Below are positions 16,868 to 24,775 of a stretch of DNA of 64,000 nt, one piece after another. Made by a program: the position numbers and the translations under genes. Position 1 is the stretch's first letter, and the number at the start of each line of letters is the position of its first letter. The notes beneath the pieces were generated by a model. That model saw only the letters and a list, made by a program, of their open reading frames with translations, ran no database searches and was not told the origin of the DNA. Origin of the DNA: UBA10649 sp963700255 (GTDB lineage Bacteria > Actinomycetota > Actinomycetes > S36-B12); NCBI GenBank assembly GCA_963700255.1, contig CAVOWW010000024.1, positions 270,048-334,047 of the forward strand. Direction: 5' to 3'.

Positions 16868-16875
16868 GCAGGCCC

Positions 16876-16881
16876 TAACCT
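16876..16881 (+). promoter_or_regulatory. -10 box, leaderless start of the DAHP synthase
   Basis: TAACCT, 6 nt, ATG 16888, in the 20-bp gap after the phosphofructokinase. Confidence 0.5.
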
Positions 16882-16887
16882 GTACTC

Positions 16888-18216
16888 ATGCCGAATCCCC
16901 TCGTGTGGCCTGACCTGCCGGCTGCCCAGCAGCCGCCATGGCCGGACGCCGATGAGCTGCGTGCCGCGCGCGACGAGCTGTCCGCGCTGCCGCCGCTCGT
17001 CTTCGCGGGGGAGTGCGACGTCCTCGGGACGCGGCTGGCAGAGGCGGCTCAGGGCCGGGCGTTCGTCCTCATGGGCGGCGACTGCGCCGAGACGTTCGAG
17101 GCGAACAACGCCGACTCGATCCGCGCTCGCCTGAAGACGGTCCTGCAGATGTCGGTCGTGCTCACCTACGCGGCCTCCCTCCCGGTCATCAAGGTCGGCC
17201 GCATGGCGGGGCAGTACTTCAAGCCCCGCTCCAAACTCACCGAGGTGCGCGGCGGCGTGGAGCTGACGTCCTACTTCGGCGATGCGGTGAACGCGCTCGA
17301 GTTCGAGGAGGCAGGCCGGCGCCCGGATCCGCAGCGGCTGGTGCGGGCCTACAACGCCTCGGCGGCAGCCCTCAACCTCGTCCGGGCCTTCACGCAGGGC
17401 GGCTACGCCGACCTGCGCCAGGTGCACGCCTGGAACCAGGACTTCGTCCGCGACTCGGTCGCCGGCCAGCGCTACGAGGCCATGGCCGCGGAGCTCGACC
17501 GTGCGCTGTCGTTCATGCACGCCATCGGGGCCGATCCCGACGAGCTGCAGCGGGTCGAGTTCTACGCCGCGCACGAGGCGCTGTCGATCGACTACGAGCG
17601 CGCGCTGACCCGCATCGACTCGCGGACCGGAATGCCGTACGACGTGTCCGGGCACTTCCTGTGGATCGGCGAGCGCACGCGGCAGCTCGATGGCGCCCAC
17701 ATCCACTTCGCATCCACGATTCGCAACCCCATCGGCGTCAAGGTGGGCCCGACGGCCTCGCCGGACGACGTCGTCGAGATGTGCGAGATCCTCAACCCGG
17801 AGCGGGTGCCGGGTCGCCTCACGCTCATCACTCGGATGGGCGCCGACAAGGTCCGCGACGTCCTGCCGAGCATCGTCCAGAAGGTCGACGCCAGCGGCGT
17901 GCCCGTCGTGTGGGTCTGCGATCCCATGCACGGCAACACCCGCGAGGCTGCCACGGGCCACAAGACGCGCCTGTTCGACGACGTCGTGAACGAGGTCGAG
18001 GGCTTCTTCGAGGTGCATCGCAATCTCGGCACGATTCCCGGTGGCCTGCACATCGAGCTGACGGGCGACGACGTCACGGAGTGCGTCGGCGGCACGGGCG
18101 GGGTCCTCGAGGGCAACCTGGGTGATCGCTACGAGACGGCCTGCGACCCGCGGCTGAACCGCGAGCAGAGCCTCGAGCTGGCCTTCCTCGTCGCCGACAT
18201 GCTGATGATGCGGTAG
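16888..18216 (+). CDS. aroG: Class II 3-deoxy-7-phosphoheptulonate synthase
   Basis: First enzyme of the shikimate pathway: condenses PEP and erythrose 4-phosphate. The 442-residue length and the blocks FVLMGGDCAETF (about 51-62, metal-binding cysteine), GRMAGQYFKPRS (about 104-115), WVCDPMHGNT (about 345) and GGLHIELTG (metal-binding His/Glu) identify the plant-like class II type found in actinobacteria. The TANNNT box 6 nt upstream gives it its own promoter. M. tuberculosis aroG (Rv2178c) is at the equivalent place, upstream of pknL. Confidence 0.95.
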   Translation: MPNPLVWPDLPAAQQPPWPDADELRAARDELSALPPLVFAGECDVLGTRLAEAAQGRAFVLMGGDCAETFEANNADSIRARLKTVLQMSVVLTYAASLPVIKVGRMAGQYFKPRSKLTEVRGGVELTSYFGDAVNALEFEEAGRRPDPQRLVRAYNASAAALNLVRAFTQGGYADLRQVHAWNQDFVRDSVAGQRYEAMAAELDRALSFMHAIGADPDELQRVEFYAAHEALSIDYERALTRIDSRTGMPYDVSGHFLWIGERTRQLDGAHIHFASTIRNPIGVKVGPTASPDDVVEMCEILNPERVPGRLTLITRMGADKVRDVLPSIVQKVDASGVPVVWVCDPMHGNTREAATGHKTRLFDDVVNEVEGFFEVHRNLGTIPGGLHIELTGDDVTECVGGTGGVLEGNLGDRYETACDPRLNREQSLELAFLVADMLMMR

Positions 18217-18218
18217 CA

Positions 18219-18752
18219 GTGGCTCACCCGGTCGGCAGGCTCTTGGCGGCCTCCTACCGCACGCCCGCAGGGCGCATCGTCGTCGTGGTCGATCCGCATG
18301 CGTCAGGCGACCTCGGCCCGCAGGAGTACGGAGCCGTGGTGGCGTCCACCTTCCGCGATCTCGACGACGCCGTCGACCGGCTGCCGCTCGACGTCGATGT
18401 GCGTCCGCGCAGCACGGTGCCGTTCATCCGCGACGTGCTCCAGCGCTACGCCGACGGTGATCTCAACGCCCTCGAGGAGGTGTCCGTCGCCCAGCCCGGA
18501 GGGCCGTTCCAGCAGCGCGCGTGGGTGGCCATGCGCACGATCCGGGCGGGCAGTGTCGACACCTACGCCGGCCTCGCCCGTCGCGCGGGCGCACCCCGTG
18601 CGGCACGTGCCGCGGGCACCGTCTGCTCGTCGAACCTCGTGGCCCCGTTCATCCCGTGCCATCGCGTCGTCGCCTCGAACGGCCTCGGTGGCTACGGGTA
18701 CGGACTCGACATCAAGGTGAGCCTGCTCGAGCACGAGGGCGTCCTGCTCTAG
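18219..18752 (+). CDS. ogt: Methylated-DNA--protein-cysteine methyltransferase (O6-alkylguanine repair)
   Basis: A 177-residue suicide enzyme that takes the alkyl group from O6-alkylguanine. The acceptor is C147 in the IPCHRVV motif; the winged-helix DNA-binding part (about 90-140, PFQQRAWVAMRTIRAGSVDTYAGLA) precedes it, and the NGLGGYGYGLDIKVSLLEHEG end matches Ogt. The motif has Ile-Pro-Cys-His-Arg-Val as in functional enzymes, unlike Trp-type alkyltransferase-like proteins. GTG 18219 starts 2 nt after the DAHP synthase stop, so the two are probably cotranscribed. Confidence 0.92.
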   Translation: MAHPVGRLLAASYRTPAGRIVVVVDPHASGDLGPQEYGAVVASTFRDLDDAVDRLPLDVDVRPRSTVPFIRDVLQRYADGDLNALEEVSVAQPGGPFQQRAWVAMRTIRAGSVDTYAGLARRAGAPRAARAAGTVCSSNLVAPFIPCHRVVASNGLGGYGYGLDIKVSLLEHEGVLL

Positions 18753-18754
18753 CG

Positions 18755-19750
18755 CTACTGACGCCCCGTTCCGGCGTTGAGCACCGGCGTGACGTCGGCC
18801 TCGCCGCACAGCACGACGAGCAGGTTGCTCACCATCGCGGCCCTCCGGTCGTTGTCCAGGGCGACGACATGCTTGGCCTCCAGCTCGGCGAGAGCCATCT
18901 CCACCATGCTCACCGCGCCGGTGACGATCTTGCGGCGTGCGGCGATGACGGCCTCTGCCTGCTGACGACGAAGCATCGCCTGGGCGATCTCCGGCGCGTA
19001 GGCCAGGTGCGTCAGGCGGGCGTCGTCGACCACGACACCGGCGGCCGCCAGCCTGGCCCCCAGGTCCTCGCGCAGCGTGGCCGACACCTCGTCGGGATTG
19101 CCGCGCAGCGTGATCTCGGCCTCGGACGCGGCGCCGTCCTCGCCCTGGTCGTAGCTGTAGGCGGTGGCGATGTGCCGCAGGGCCGTCTCGGCCTGCGTGG
19201 TCACGTACGTCTCGTAGTTGTCGACGTCGAAGACGGCCTGAGCCGTGTCCTGCACGTGCCACACGACCATGGCTGCGATCTCGACCGGATTGCCGCGCTT
19301 GTCGTTGACCTTGAGCTTGTCGCCGAGGAAGGTGCGCGCACGGAGGGAGACCTTGAAGCGCCGACCGCTCGAGGACTTCTTCGCGGTGGGCTTCCCGGCC
19401 TTCGCGCCTGACCCCTCCTCGCCGCTGGAGTCCTGCACGGGGTTGCCGTTGCTGTAGAACGGGTTCGCCCAGTGGAAGCCGCCCTGCCTGACCGTCCCGC
19501 GGTAGTTGCCGAACAGGACCAGCACACGGGACTCGTTCGGCTGCAGTGTGAAGAAGCCCGGCAGCACGACGACGCCGACGGCCATCAGCACGAAGCTCGC
19601 GATCAGGAGGGGCCAGCTCGGTGGTCCGTCCGACCCCGCTGACTGCGCGATGGCGATGACGAGCGCCGCGATGGCGGCGACCCAGACGAGCAGGGTGACG
19701 ACCAGCATGATCGCGCCACGCATGACCGTGACGACGCGCTCGGAACTCAT
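18755..19750 (-). CDS. SPFH/Band-7 membrane protein
   Basis: A 331-residue protein with two N-terminal membrane helices (about 10-30 and 48-68) and a cytoplasmic or surface SPFH domain (about 70-300) typical of stomatin/prohibitin/flotillin proteins, which scaffold membrane microdomains and protease complexes. The DDARLTHLAYAPEIAQAMLRRQQAEAVIAARR stretch is the usual end of the Band-7 domain. A Lys/Ser/Gly-rich insertion (about 115-135) interrupts the domain. ATG 19750 has GGAG 7 nt upstream. Its partner protease is not in the neighbourhood. Confidence 0.88.
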   Translation of the reverse strand: MSSERVVTVMRGAIMLVVTLLVWVAAIAALVIAIAQSAGSDGPPSWPLLIASFVLMAVGVVVLPGFFTLQPNESRVLVLFGNYRGTVRQGGFHWANPFYSNGNPVQDSSGEEGSGAKAGKPTAKKSSSGRRFKVSLRARTFLGDKLKVNDKRGNPVEIAAMVVWHVQDTAQAVFDVDNYETYVTTQAETALRHIATAYSYDQGEDGAASEAEITLRGNPDEVSATLREDLGARLAAAGVVVDDARLTHLAYAPEIAQAMLRRQQAEAVIAARRKIVTGAVSMVEMALAELEAKHVVALDNDRRAAMVSNLLVVLCGEADVTPVLNAGTGRQ

Positions 19751-19834
19751 GACCGCTCCAGTCCGGGGCCCTGCGCATGCCCCACCCGATGATCCCACCG
19801 CCCGGTCGGGGAAGCCGAGACACCTCGACCTGGG

Positions 19835-21001
19835 TCAGACGATGTTGACCTCGCCGCGGCGCAGTCCTGAGGCGAACCGGTCGGCAGCGAACGGTGCCAC
19901 GTCGATGATCGTGTCCGTGCCCAGGTAGAGATCGCGGATGACCTCGCCCACCGCCGGGCCCTGCAGGAAGCCGTGGCCCGAGAATCCCGTGGCGTAGAGG
20001 AGGCGCGAGACGTCGGCGGACTCCCCGAGCAGGGCGTTGTGGTCGGGGGTGACCTCGTACATCCCCACCCAGCGGTGCGCGATGCCGAGATCGAGCAGTG
20101 CGGGTGCCCGCTCCGCGATCGCCTCCATGAGGGTGGGCAGCCACTCCTCGCTGTACTCGGTGCGGAAGCCTGGCTCCTCCTCCTGGTACGACATGCCGAG
20201 CAGGAGGCCGGGTCCCTCACGATGGAAGTAGAAGGTTGTTCCCGCGTCGATCGTCATCGGGACGGTGTCGGGAAGGACGTCGAGCAGGGAGGGCGGAAGC
20301 GGCTCGCTGATCAGGATCTGTCGGCGCAGGGGCTCGACCGGCAGGTCGACGCCCGCCAGCGCGCCGACCTCGCGTGACCAGGCCCCCGCTGCGCAGACGA
20401 CAACGCCCGTGCGCACGGTGCCCTGGTCGGTCTCGACCGAGGTGATCTCGCCGCCTTCAGTGCTGATGCCCGTCACCGTGACACCCGTGCGGATCACCGC
20501 GCCATGCCGACGCGCGCCCGTCGCGTACCCGAGCACAACGGACTCCGGGGAGCAGTAGCCGTCCCGCTGGTGGAAGGCCGCGGCGAGCAGTCCGTCGGGA
20601 TCGACTGCGGGGGACAGTGCCACGGCCTCCTGCGGTGTCAGCATGCGACTCAGCACGCCCATGCGGTTCTGGAGGGCGACGGACTCCTCGTACACGGCCA
20701 CCTGCTCGGGGGTCGTCAGCAGGAAGAGGTACCCGGGCTGGTGCAGGTCGATCTCCTGGCCGGGACGCTCCGGAAACCGCTCGAACGCGTCGAGGCCGCG
20801 CAGGCCCAGGGCGATGTTCACGGGATCGGAGAACTGCGCCCGTACTCCGCCGGCCGCCTTGCACGTCGAGCCGCTGCCGAGCTGCGCCTGCTCGAGCAGC
20901 AGCACGTCTGTCACGCCGGCCTCGGCGAGATGGAAGGCGATGCTCGTGCCCATCACCCCGCCACCGACGATGACGACCGATGCCTGCTGGGGAAGGGTCA
21001 C
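19835..21001 (-). CDS. FAD-dependent oxidoreductase (DadA/sarcosine-oxidase beta type)
   Basis: A 388-residue flavoenzyme of the D-amino-acid/glycine/sarcosine oxidoreductase group. The FAD dinucleotide fold is GGGVMGTSIAFHLAEAG at 13-29 with the acidic end of strand two at LLLEQ; a second FAD block is VVVCAAGAWS (about 200) and the C-terminal motif YATGFSGHGFLQGPAVGE closes the flavin site. Substrate is probably a secondary or D-amino acid. The TANNNT box upstream overlaps the stop of the next minus-strand gene, an esterase 9 bp further up. Confidence 0.88.
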   Translation of the reverse strand: MTLPQQASVVIVGGGVMGTSIAFHLAEAGVTDVLLLEQAQLGSGSTCKAAGGVRAQFSDPVNIALGLRGLDAFERFPERPGQEIDLHQPGYLFLLTTPEQVAVYEESVALQNRMGVLSRMLTPQEAVALSPAVDPDGLLAAAFHQRDGYCSPESVVLGYATGARRHGAVIRTGVTVTGISTEGGEITSVETDQGTVRTGVVVCAAGAWSREVGALAGVDLPVEPLRRQILISEPLPPSLLDVLPDTVPMTIDAGTTFYFHREGPGLLLGMSYQEEEPGFRTEYSEEWLPTLMEAIAERAPALLDLGIAHRWVGMYEVTPDHNALLGESADVSRLLYATGFSGHGFLQGPAVGEVIRDLYLGTDTIIDVAPFAADRFASGLRRGEVNIV

Positions 21002-21007
21002 GGGGGG

Positions 21008-21013
21008 ACCCTA
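21008..21013 (-). promoter_or_regulatory. -10 box, leaderless start of the DadA-like oxidase
   Basis: TAGGGT on the minus strand, 6 nt before GTG 21001; its TAG is the stop codon of the esterase upstream. Confidence 0.5.
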
Positions 21014-21760
21014 CGGGGTGCAGTCCGGCGGGGCCTCTCCGGTCGCGAGGAAGCCGGCGACGAGTGCCCAGGTCGCGTCGGAGGCCACGATGGTGCCGTG
21101 ATCGAGACTGCCGGTCATGCAGGCTGACGTGACCTCGATGGTCGTGGCGCCCTCGAGTCGGCTCGACTCGGCCGGTCGCACGACCTCGTCGTCGACGGTG
21201 AACACCGACAGCCATCGGCCGGGGTCGCCGGGCGGCCTGAGCGTCGACAGGAACTGCGACGACGGTGCCATCTGACGGCAGGCGAGCGGGCAGCTGGAGT
21301 CGTCGGCCAGCATCGCGCCGAGGCCGGCGATCGCGGTCCCGTTGTGCGGTGAGGCGATCGTGGCGACCCGGCCGATGAGCGATGGGTCGGCCGCCACCGC
21401 CGCCCGGGCGACGAGCCCGCCGGCGGAGTAGCCCACGAGGTCGACGCCCATCGCCCCGTCAGCCGTCAGCGCCGCCGCGAGCTGCGACACCTGGGACCCG
21501 TAGGCGCCCAGATCGCCGCGCCCATCGCCGATGTCGGCAACGACGACCTCGCGCCCGCTCGCGCGCAGGTGGTCGGCGAGGCCGGTCAGGCCATCGTCAC
21601 CGCCCCCGTAGCCCGGGATGAGGATGACCGCCGATGCGGGGGTGGTGGCCGTGCCGTCAACGGCGTCGGCGCGGTTCAGCCATCGGAATCCGAGGATGGC
21701 GAGCACGACGACGCCGACCAGTGCCACGACGACGAGAAGCGTGCGAGGCCTGCCGGTCAT
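21011..21760 (-). CDS. Exported alpha/beta hydrolase (lipase class 2-like)
   Basis: A 249-residue serine esterase with an N-terminal membrane anchor or signal (residues 6-25, LLVVVALVGVVVLAILGF). The hydrolase core has the oxyanion sequence LIPGYGGGDD (about 47-56), the nucleophile elbow GYSAGG (about 107-112) and the SPHNGT segment typical of the EstA/LipA-like family. Two cysteine pairs (SSCPLAC near 155) suggest disulfides outside the cell. Stop and the upstream gene's start are arranged so that it overlaps the membrane-protein gene by 4 bp. Confidence 0.82.
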   Translation of the reverse strand: MTGRPRTLLVVVALVGVVVLAILGFRWLNRADAVDGTATTPASAVILIPGYGGGDDGLTGLADHLRASGREVVVADIGDGRGDLGAYGSQVSQLAAALTADGAMGVDLVGYSAGGLVARAAVAADPSLIGRVATIASPHNGTAIAGLGAMLADDSSCPLACRQMAPSSQFLSTLRPPGDPGRWLSVFTVDDEVVRPAESSRLEGATTIEVTSACMTGSLDHGTIVASDATWALVAGFLATGEAPPDCTP

Positions 21761-22449
21761 GCCGCCATTGTGCGGTCCGGGTTCCTGTCCGGCGCGGCCT
21801 GCCCCGCGGCTCGCTTCTCGTGACCCCGCTCGAGGCGCGCGGCCACGAGGTAGACCACGCCCAGCAGGGCGAACATCGGCATCGGGGCGAACATCTCCAC
21901 CAGGACCTCATCGGCCGCCGCCGCCGCGATCAGCGTCGTGCCGAGGGGCACCAGGCCCGCGACGATCAGGGCCGCTCCGCCGGGGACCGGGGCCTGCCGA
22001 CCCCACACCGCGGCCGCTGCGCCGACAGCCAGCGCCAGCACGGCAGCCAGGGGGTAGCCGCCGTTCTGGATGTCCCACCAGCGCTGAGGATCGACGGACA
22101 CGGCGATCGCCAGGCCGCAGAGCCCGACGACGGCCGCGTACACCGCAACGGGGAGGCCTCGGCCGCCGAGCCGCAGCCAGAGCCAGGCACCCAGCGGCAG
22201 TGCGGCGAACACCACCACGGAGGCGATGGCGGAGGCGATGGGGTAGGACTCCCCTTCGATCGCCATGCTCAGGGACATCACCGATGCGAAGAACGCGTAC
22301 GGGGCAAGCGCCGCCCAGAAGCCCCACTGGCGCAGGCGGCCGCCCAGCCGGACCGTGTCGCGGCGGATCAGCCACAGGCTGAGGGCGACGACGGTGGTCA
22401 CGACCAGCGGTCCCGCGAAGACGATGGCGAGATTGAGTGTCGCGTTCAT
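21757..22449 (-). CDS. Seven-helix-like membrane protein of unknown function
   Basis: A 230-residue polytopic protein with about seven hydrophobic segments, beginning NATLNLAIVFAGPLVVTTVVALSLWLI and ending with a charged tail (RLERGHEKRAAGQAAPDRN). No catalytic motif was seen. The stop overlaps the start of the esterase gene (ATGA-type, 4 bp), so the two are probably coupled. The ATG at 22449 has GGAGGCCGAAC just upstream as ribosome site. Confidence 0.75.
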   Translation of the reverse strand: MNATLNLAIVFAGPLVVTTVVALSLWLIRRDTVRLGGRLRQWGFWAALAPYAFFASVMSLSMAIEGESYPIASAIASVVVFAALPLGAWLWLRLGGRGLPVAVYAAVVGLCGLAIAVSVDPQRWWDIQNGGYPLAAVLALAVGAAAAVWGRQAPVPGGAALIVAGLVPLGTTLIAAAAADEVLVEMFAPMPMFALLGVVYLVAARLERGHEKRAAGQAAPDRNPDRTMAA

Positions 22450-22462
22450 GTTCGGCCTCCGA

Positions 22463-22600
22463 TCAGTCGATCAGTCCGCCCACCTGGAAGGTGCTCGGGC
22501 AGGTGCGGTCCGCCGGTGGCAGCGCGCCGGTGAGCAGGTAGCGCGAGATCGGCTCGTCCACGCAGGTGGAGCCGACGGTGCCGTAGACCACCTTCTGCAC
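22463..22600 (-). pseudogene. Remnant resembling the C-terminus of a TAP-family hydrolase
   Basis: A 45-codon frame starting at GTG 22600. Its text, with GSTCVDEPISRYLLTGALPPADRTC in the middle, looks like the C-terminal end of secreted tripeptidyl-aminopeptidase-like hydrolases, where a cysteine pair and the YLxxGxLPP pattern close the protein. The catalytic domain is absent upstream. Either a decayed gene end or, because a TACTCT box lies 7 nt before the GTG, a small gene on its own. Confidence 0.45.
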
Positions 22601-22607
22601 CCCTCCC

Positions 22608-22613
22608 AGAGTA
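22608..22613 (-). promoter_or_regulatory. -10-like box before the TAP-like remnant
   Basis: TACTCT on the minus strand, 7 nt before GTG 22600. It may be coincidental if the frame is not a gene. Confidence 0.3.
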
Positions 22614-22643
22614 GGCCCGCCGCGGTGGCCCATGCAGGGCCAG

Positions 22644-23216
22644 TCAGCCGAAGCGGGTGACCTTGTGCGGCTCACCGAGCCGGTCGTACGTGACCCACTC
22701 GCCGACCTGCTCGCCTGCGCGGAACGATCCCGACCGCATGATCGTCCCGTCGCGTCGGAACCATCGCCAAGGGCCGTGCAGCTGCCCGCCCTTGACCTTG
22801 CCCGAGGCCTTGAGGAAGCCGTTGTCGTAGAACTCCCTGCTCTCCCCGGTCTTCTTGGGGTAGCTCGCGTTGATCTCGGCGACGCGCACCGCCAGGATCC
22901 GCTTGAGCAGCGGAGCGGGGAACGGCCGGTCGCGGTCGAAGTGGATCGACCCCTTCGTGCCCTCGTAGCGGGCGAGCTCGGCTGCGAGCTCGTCCAGGAC
23001 GCGGCCGCTGTACGGGAAGAGGCTGTTGTGCTGCGTGAACCCGTCCAGGCCGATGGCGGCCACTCCCGTGGGTCCGTCGACCTTGAACGTGGGCATGCCG
23101 TACGAGATGACCTCCACCGCCCCGGGAAGGGCGCGCCGGATGGTGGCGACGGTGCCGAGGAGGGCGGCCCGCTGCGCGTCGCCGAACCTCGCGAGGTGGT
23201 CGTCGATCACGGTCAT
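22644..23216 (-). CDS. DUF1801 (YdhG-like) protein with a YwqK/MORN-type C-terminus
   Basis: A 190-residue protein. Residues 1-118 are DUF1801 (VEVISYGMPTFKVDG, HNSLFPYSGRVL, GTKGSIHFDRDRPFPAPLLKRIL), an iron-chaperone-like or frataxin-like fold also seen in antitoxin-like proteins. Residues 125-190 are beta-hairpin repeats of the YwqK/MORN kind (REFYDNGFLKASGKVKGG, HGPWRWFRRDG, GEWVTYD). The ATG overlaps the stop of the aldehyde dehydrogenase (ATGA). Function is unknown. Confidence 0.85.
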   Translation of the reverse strand: MTVIDDHLARFGDAQRAALLGTVATIRRALPGAVEVISYGMPTFKVDGPTGVAAIGLDGFTQHNSLFPYSGRVLDELAAELARYEGTKGSIHFDRDRPFPAPLLKRILAVRVAEINASYPKKTGESREFYDNGFLKASGKVKGGQLHGPWRWFRRDGTIMRSGSFRAGEQVGEWVTYDRLGEPHKVTRFG

Positions 23217-24742
23217 CCGAAGTTCACCCCCTGGGCCAGGGGCAGCTCGCGGGAGTAGTTGACCGTGTTGGTGGCCCGCCGCATGTAGCCGCGCCAGGCG
23301 TCGGAGCCGGACTCGCGACCCCCGCCGGTGGACTTCTCGCCGCCGAACGCGCCGCCGATCTCCGCGCCCGACGTCCCGATGTTGACGTTGACGATGCCGC
23401 AGTCGGATCCGCCGGAGGACATGAACAGCTCCGCCTCCCGCTGGTCGAGGGTGAAGATGCTCGACGACAGGCCCTGGGGCACGCCGTTCTGGAGGGCGAT
23501 GGCCTCGTCGAGGTCGCGGTAGGACAGGACGTAGAGGATCGGCGCGAACGTCTCCCGTCGGACGACGTCGGCCTGGGCGGGCATGCGCACGAGGGCCGGC
23601 CGCACGTAGTAGCCGTCGGGGCTTCCCTCGACCGCCACCCGCTCGCCGCCGACGACCACCGTGCCGCCGGCCTCGGTCGCCTCCGCCAAGGCGGCCTGCA
23701 TGCGATCGAACGAGGCCTGGCTGACGAGCGGGCCGACGAGGGTGCCGGGATCGGTCGGATCCCCGACCTCGAGGCGGCCGTAGACGACGGAGATGCGGTC
23801 GACGAGGTCGTCGACGACTGACTCGTGCGCGATGACTCGACGAAGCGACGTGCACCGCTGGCCCGCCGTGCCCGCGGCCGCGAAGACGATCCCGCGAACG
23901 GCGAGGTCGAGGTCCGCCGACGGGGCCACGATTGCTGCGTTGTTGCCGCCCAGCTCGAGGATCGCGTGGCCGAAGCGGGCGGCCACGCGCGGCCCCACCT
24001 CGGCGCCCATGCGCTCGGAGCCCGTCGCGCTGACGACCGCAACCAGCGGGTTGTCGACGAGGGCCGGTCCAGCGGAGCGCTCGGCGACGGCCAGCACGTG
24101 GATGGCGGCGGGAGCTCCCTGGCTGGCGATCGCCTGGTCCATCAGGGCTGAGCAGGCCATTGCCGTCAGCGGGGTGAGCTCGGACGGCTTCCAGACGACC
24201 GTGTCGCCGCAGACGAGGGCGAGTGCGGTGTTCCAGGCCCACACGGCCACCGGGAAGTTGAACGCCGAGATGACGCCGACGACGCCGCGCGGGTGCCATG
24301 TCTCCATGAGCCGATGGCCGGGCCGCTCGGACGGCATCGTGCGGCCCTCGAGCTGGCGGGACAGGCCGACGGCGAAGTCGCAGATGTCGATCATCTCCTG
24401 CACCTCGCCCAGCGCCTCGGACCGGATCTTCCCGACCTCGAGCTGCACGAGGTCGGCGAGATCCTCCTTGTGCTGCTCGAGCAGCCGGCCGTAGGCCTTG
24501 ATGAGGAAGCCGCGCACCGGTGCCGGCGTCGTGCGCCACTCGAGGAACGCGGCGTGGGCGCGGGCGATCGCGGCCTCCATGCCGGCGGCGTCGAGGGCCG
24601 GGACGGTCAGCAGCGCGCTCCCGTCGATCGGGGAGTGCGACGTGACGGTCGGTCCGGCTCCCGGCGCGGGCGCGGTGACGCCGCAGGCGGCCAGGGCGGC
24701 CAGGGCACGTGCGGACAGGGGGCCGGTCGGGTCGGTGGTCAT
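23213..24742 (-). CDS. Aldehyde dehydrogenase, ALDH7 type (piperideine-6-carboxylate dehydrogenase)
   Basis: A 509-residue NAD(P)-dependent dehydrogenase. The nucleophile is the Cys of GTAGQRCTSLRR (about residue 300), the general base the Glu of ILELGGNNA (about 266), and the cofactor region is VISAFNFPVAVWAWN (about 160) and VVWKPSELTPL. The GQRCTSLRR sequence is characteristic of ALDH7/antiquitin, which oxidises alpha-aminoadipic semialdehyde in lysine breakdown. A lysine aminotransferase is not in the window, so the pathway is inferred. It is followed, with overlap, by the DUF1801 gene. Confidence 0.9.
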   Translation of the reverse strand: MTTDPTGPLSARALAALAACGVTAPAPGAGPTVTSHSPIDGSALLTVPALDAAGMEAAIARAHAAFLEWRTTPAPVRGFLIKAYGRLLEQHKEDLADLVQLEVGKIRSEALGEVQEMIDICDFAVGLSRQLEGRTMPSERPGHRLMETWHPRGVVGVISAFNFPVAVWAWNTALALVCGDTVVWKPSELTPLTAMACSALMDQAIASQGAPAAIHVLAVAERSAGPALVDNPLVAVVSATGSERMGAEVGPRVAARFGHAILELGGNNAAIVAPSADLDLAVRGIVFAAAGTAGQRCTSLRRVIAHESVVDDLVDRISVVYGRLEVGDPTDPGTLVGPLVSQASFDRMQAALAEATEAGGTVVVGGERVAVEGSPDGYYVRPALVRMPAQADVVRRETFAPILYVLSYRDLDEAIALQNGVPQGLSSSIFTLDQREAELFMSSGGSDCGIVNVNIGTSGAEIGGAFGGEKSTGGGRESGSDAWRGYMRRATNTVNYSRELPLAQGVNFG

Positions 24743-24775
24743 GGCGACATCCTGCCGCAGGCCCGATGGGGCTGG

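Noticed and set aside
22644..24539. Minus-strand frame extending the DUF1801 protein upstream
   Set aside because: The extension is an out-of-frame shadow of the aldehyde dehydrogenase; the ATG at 23216 overlaps its stop as in a normal operon.
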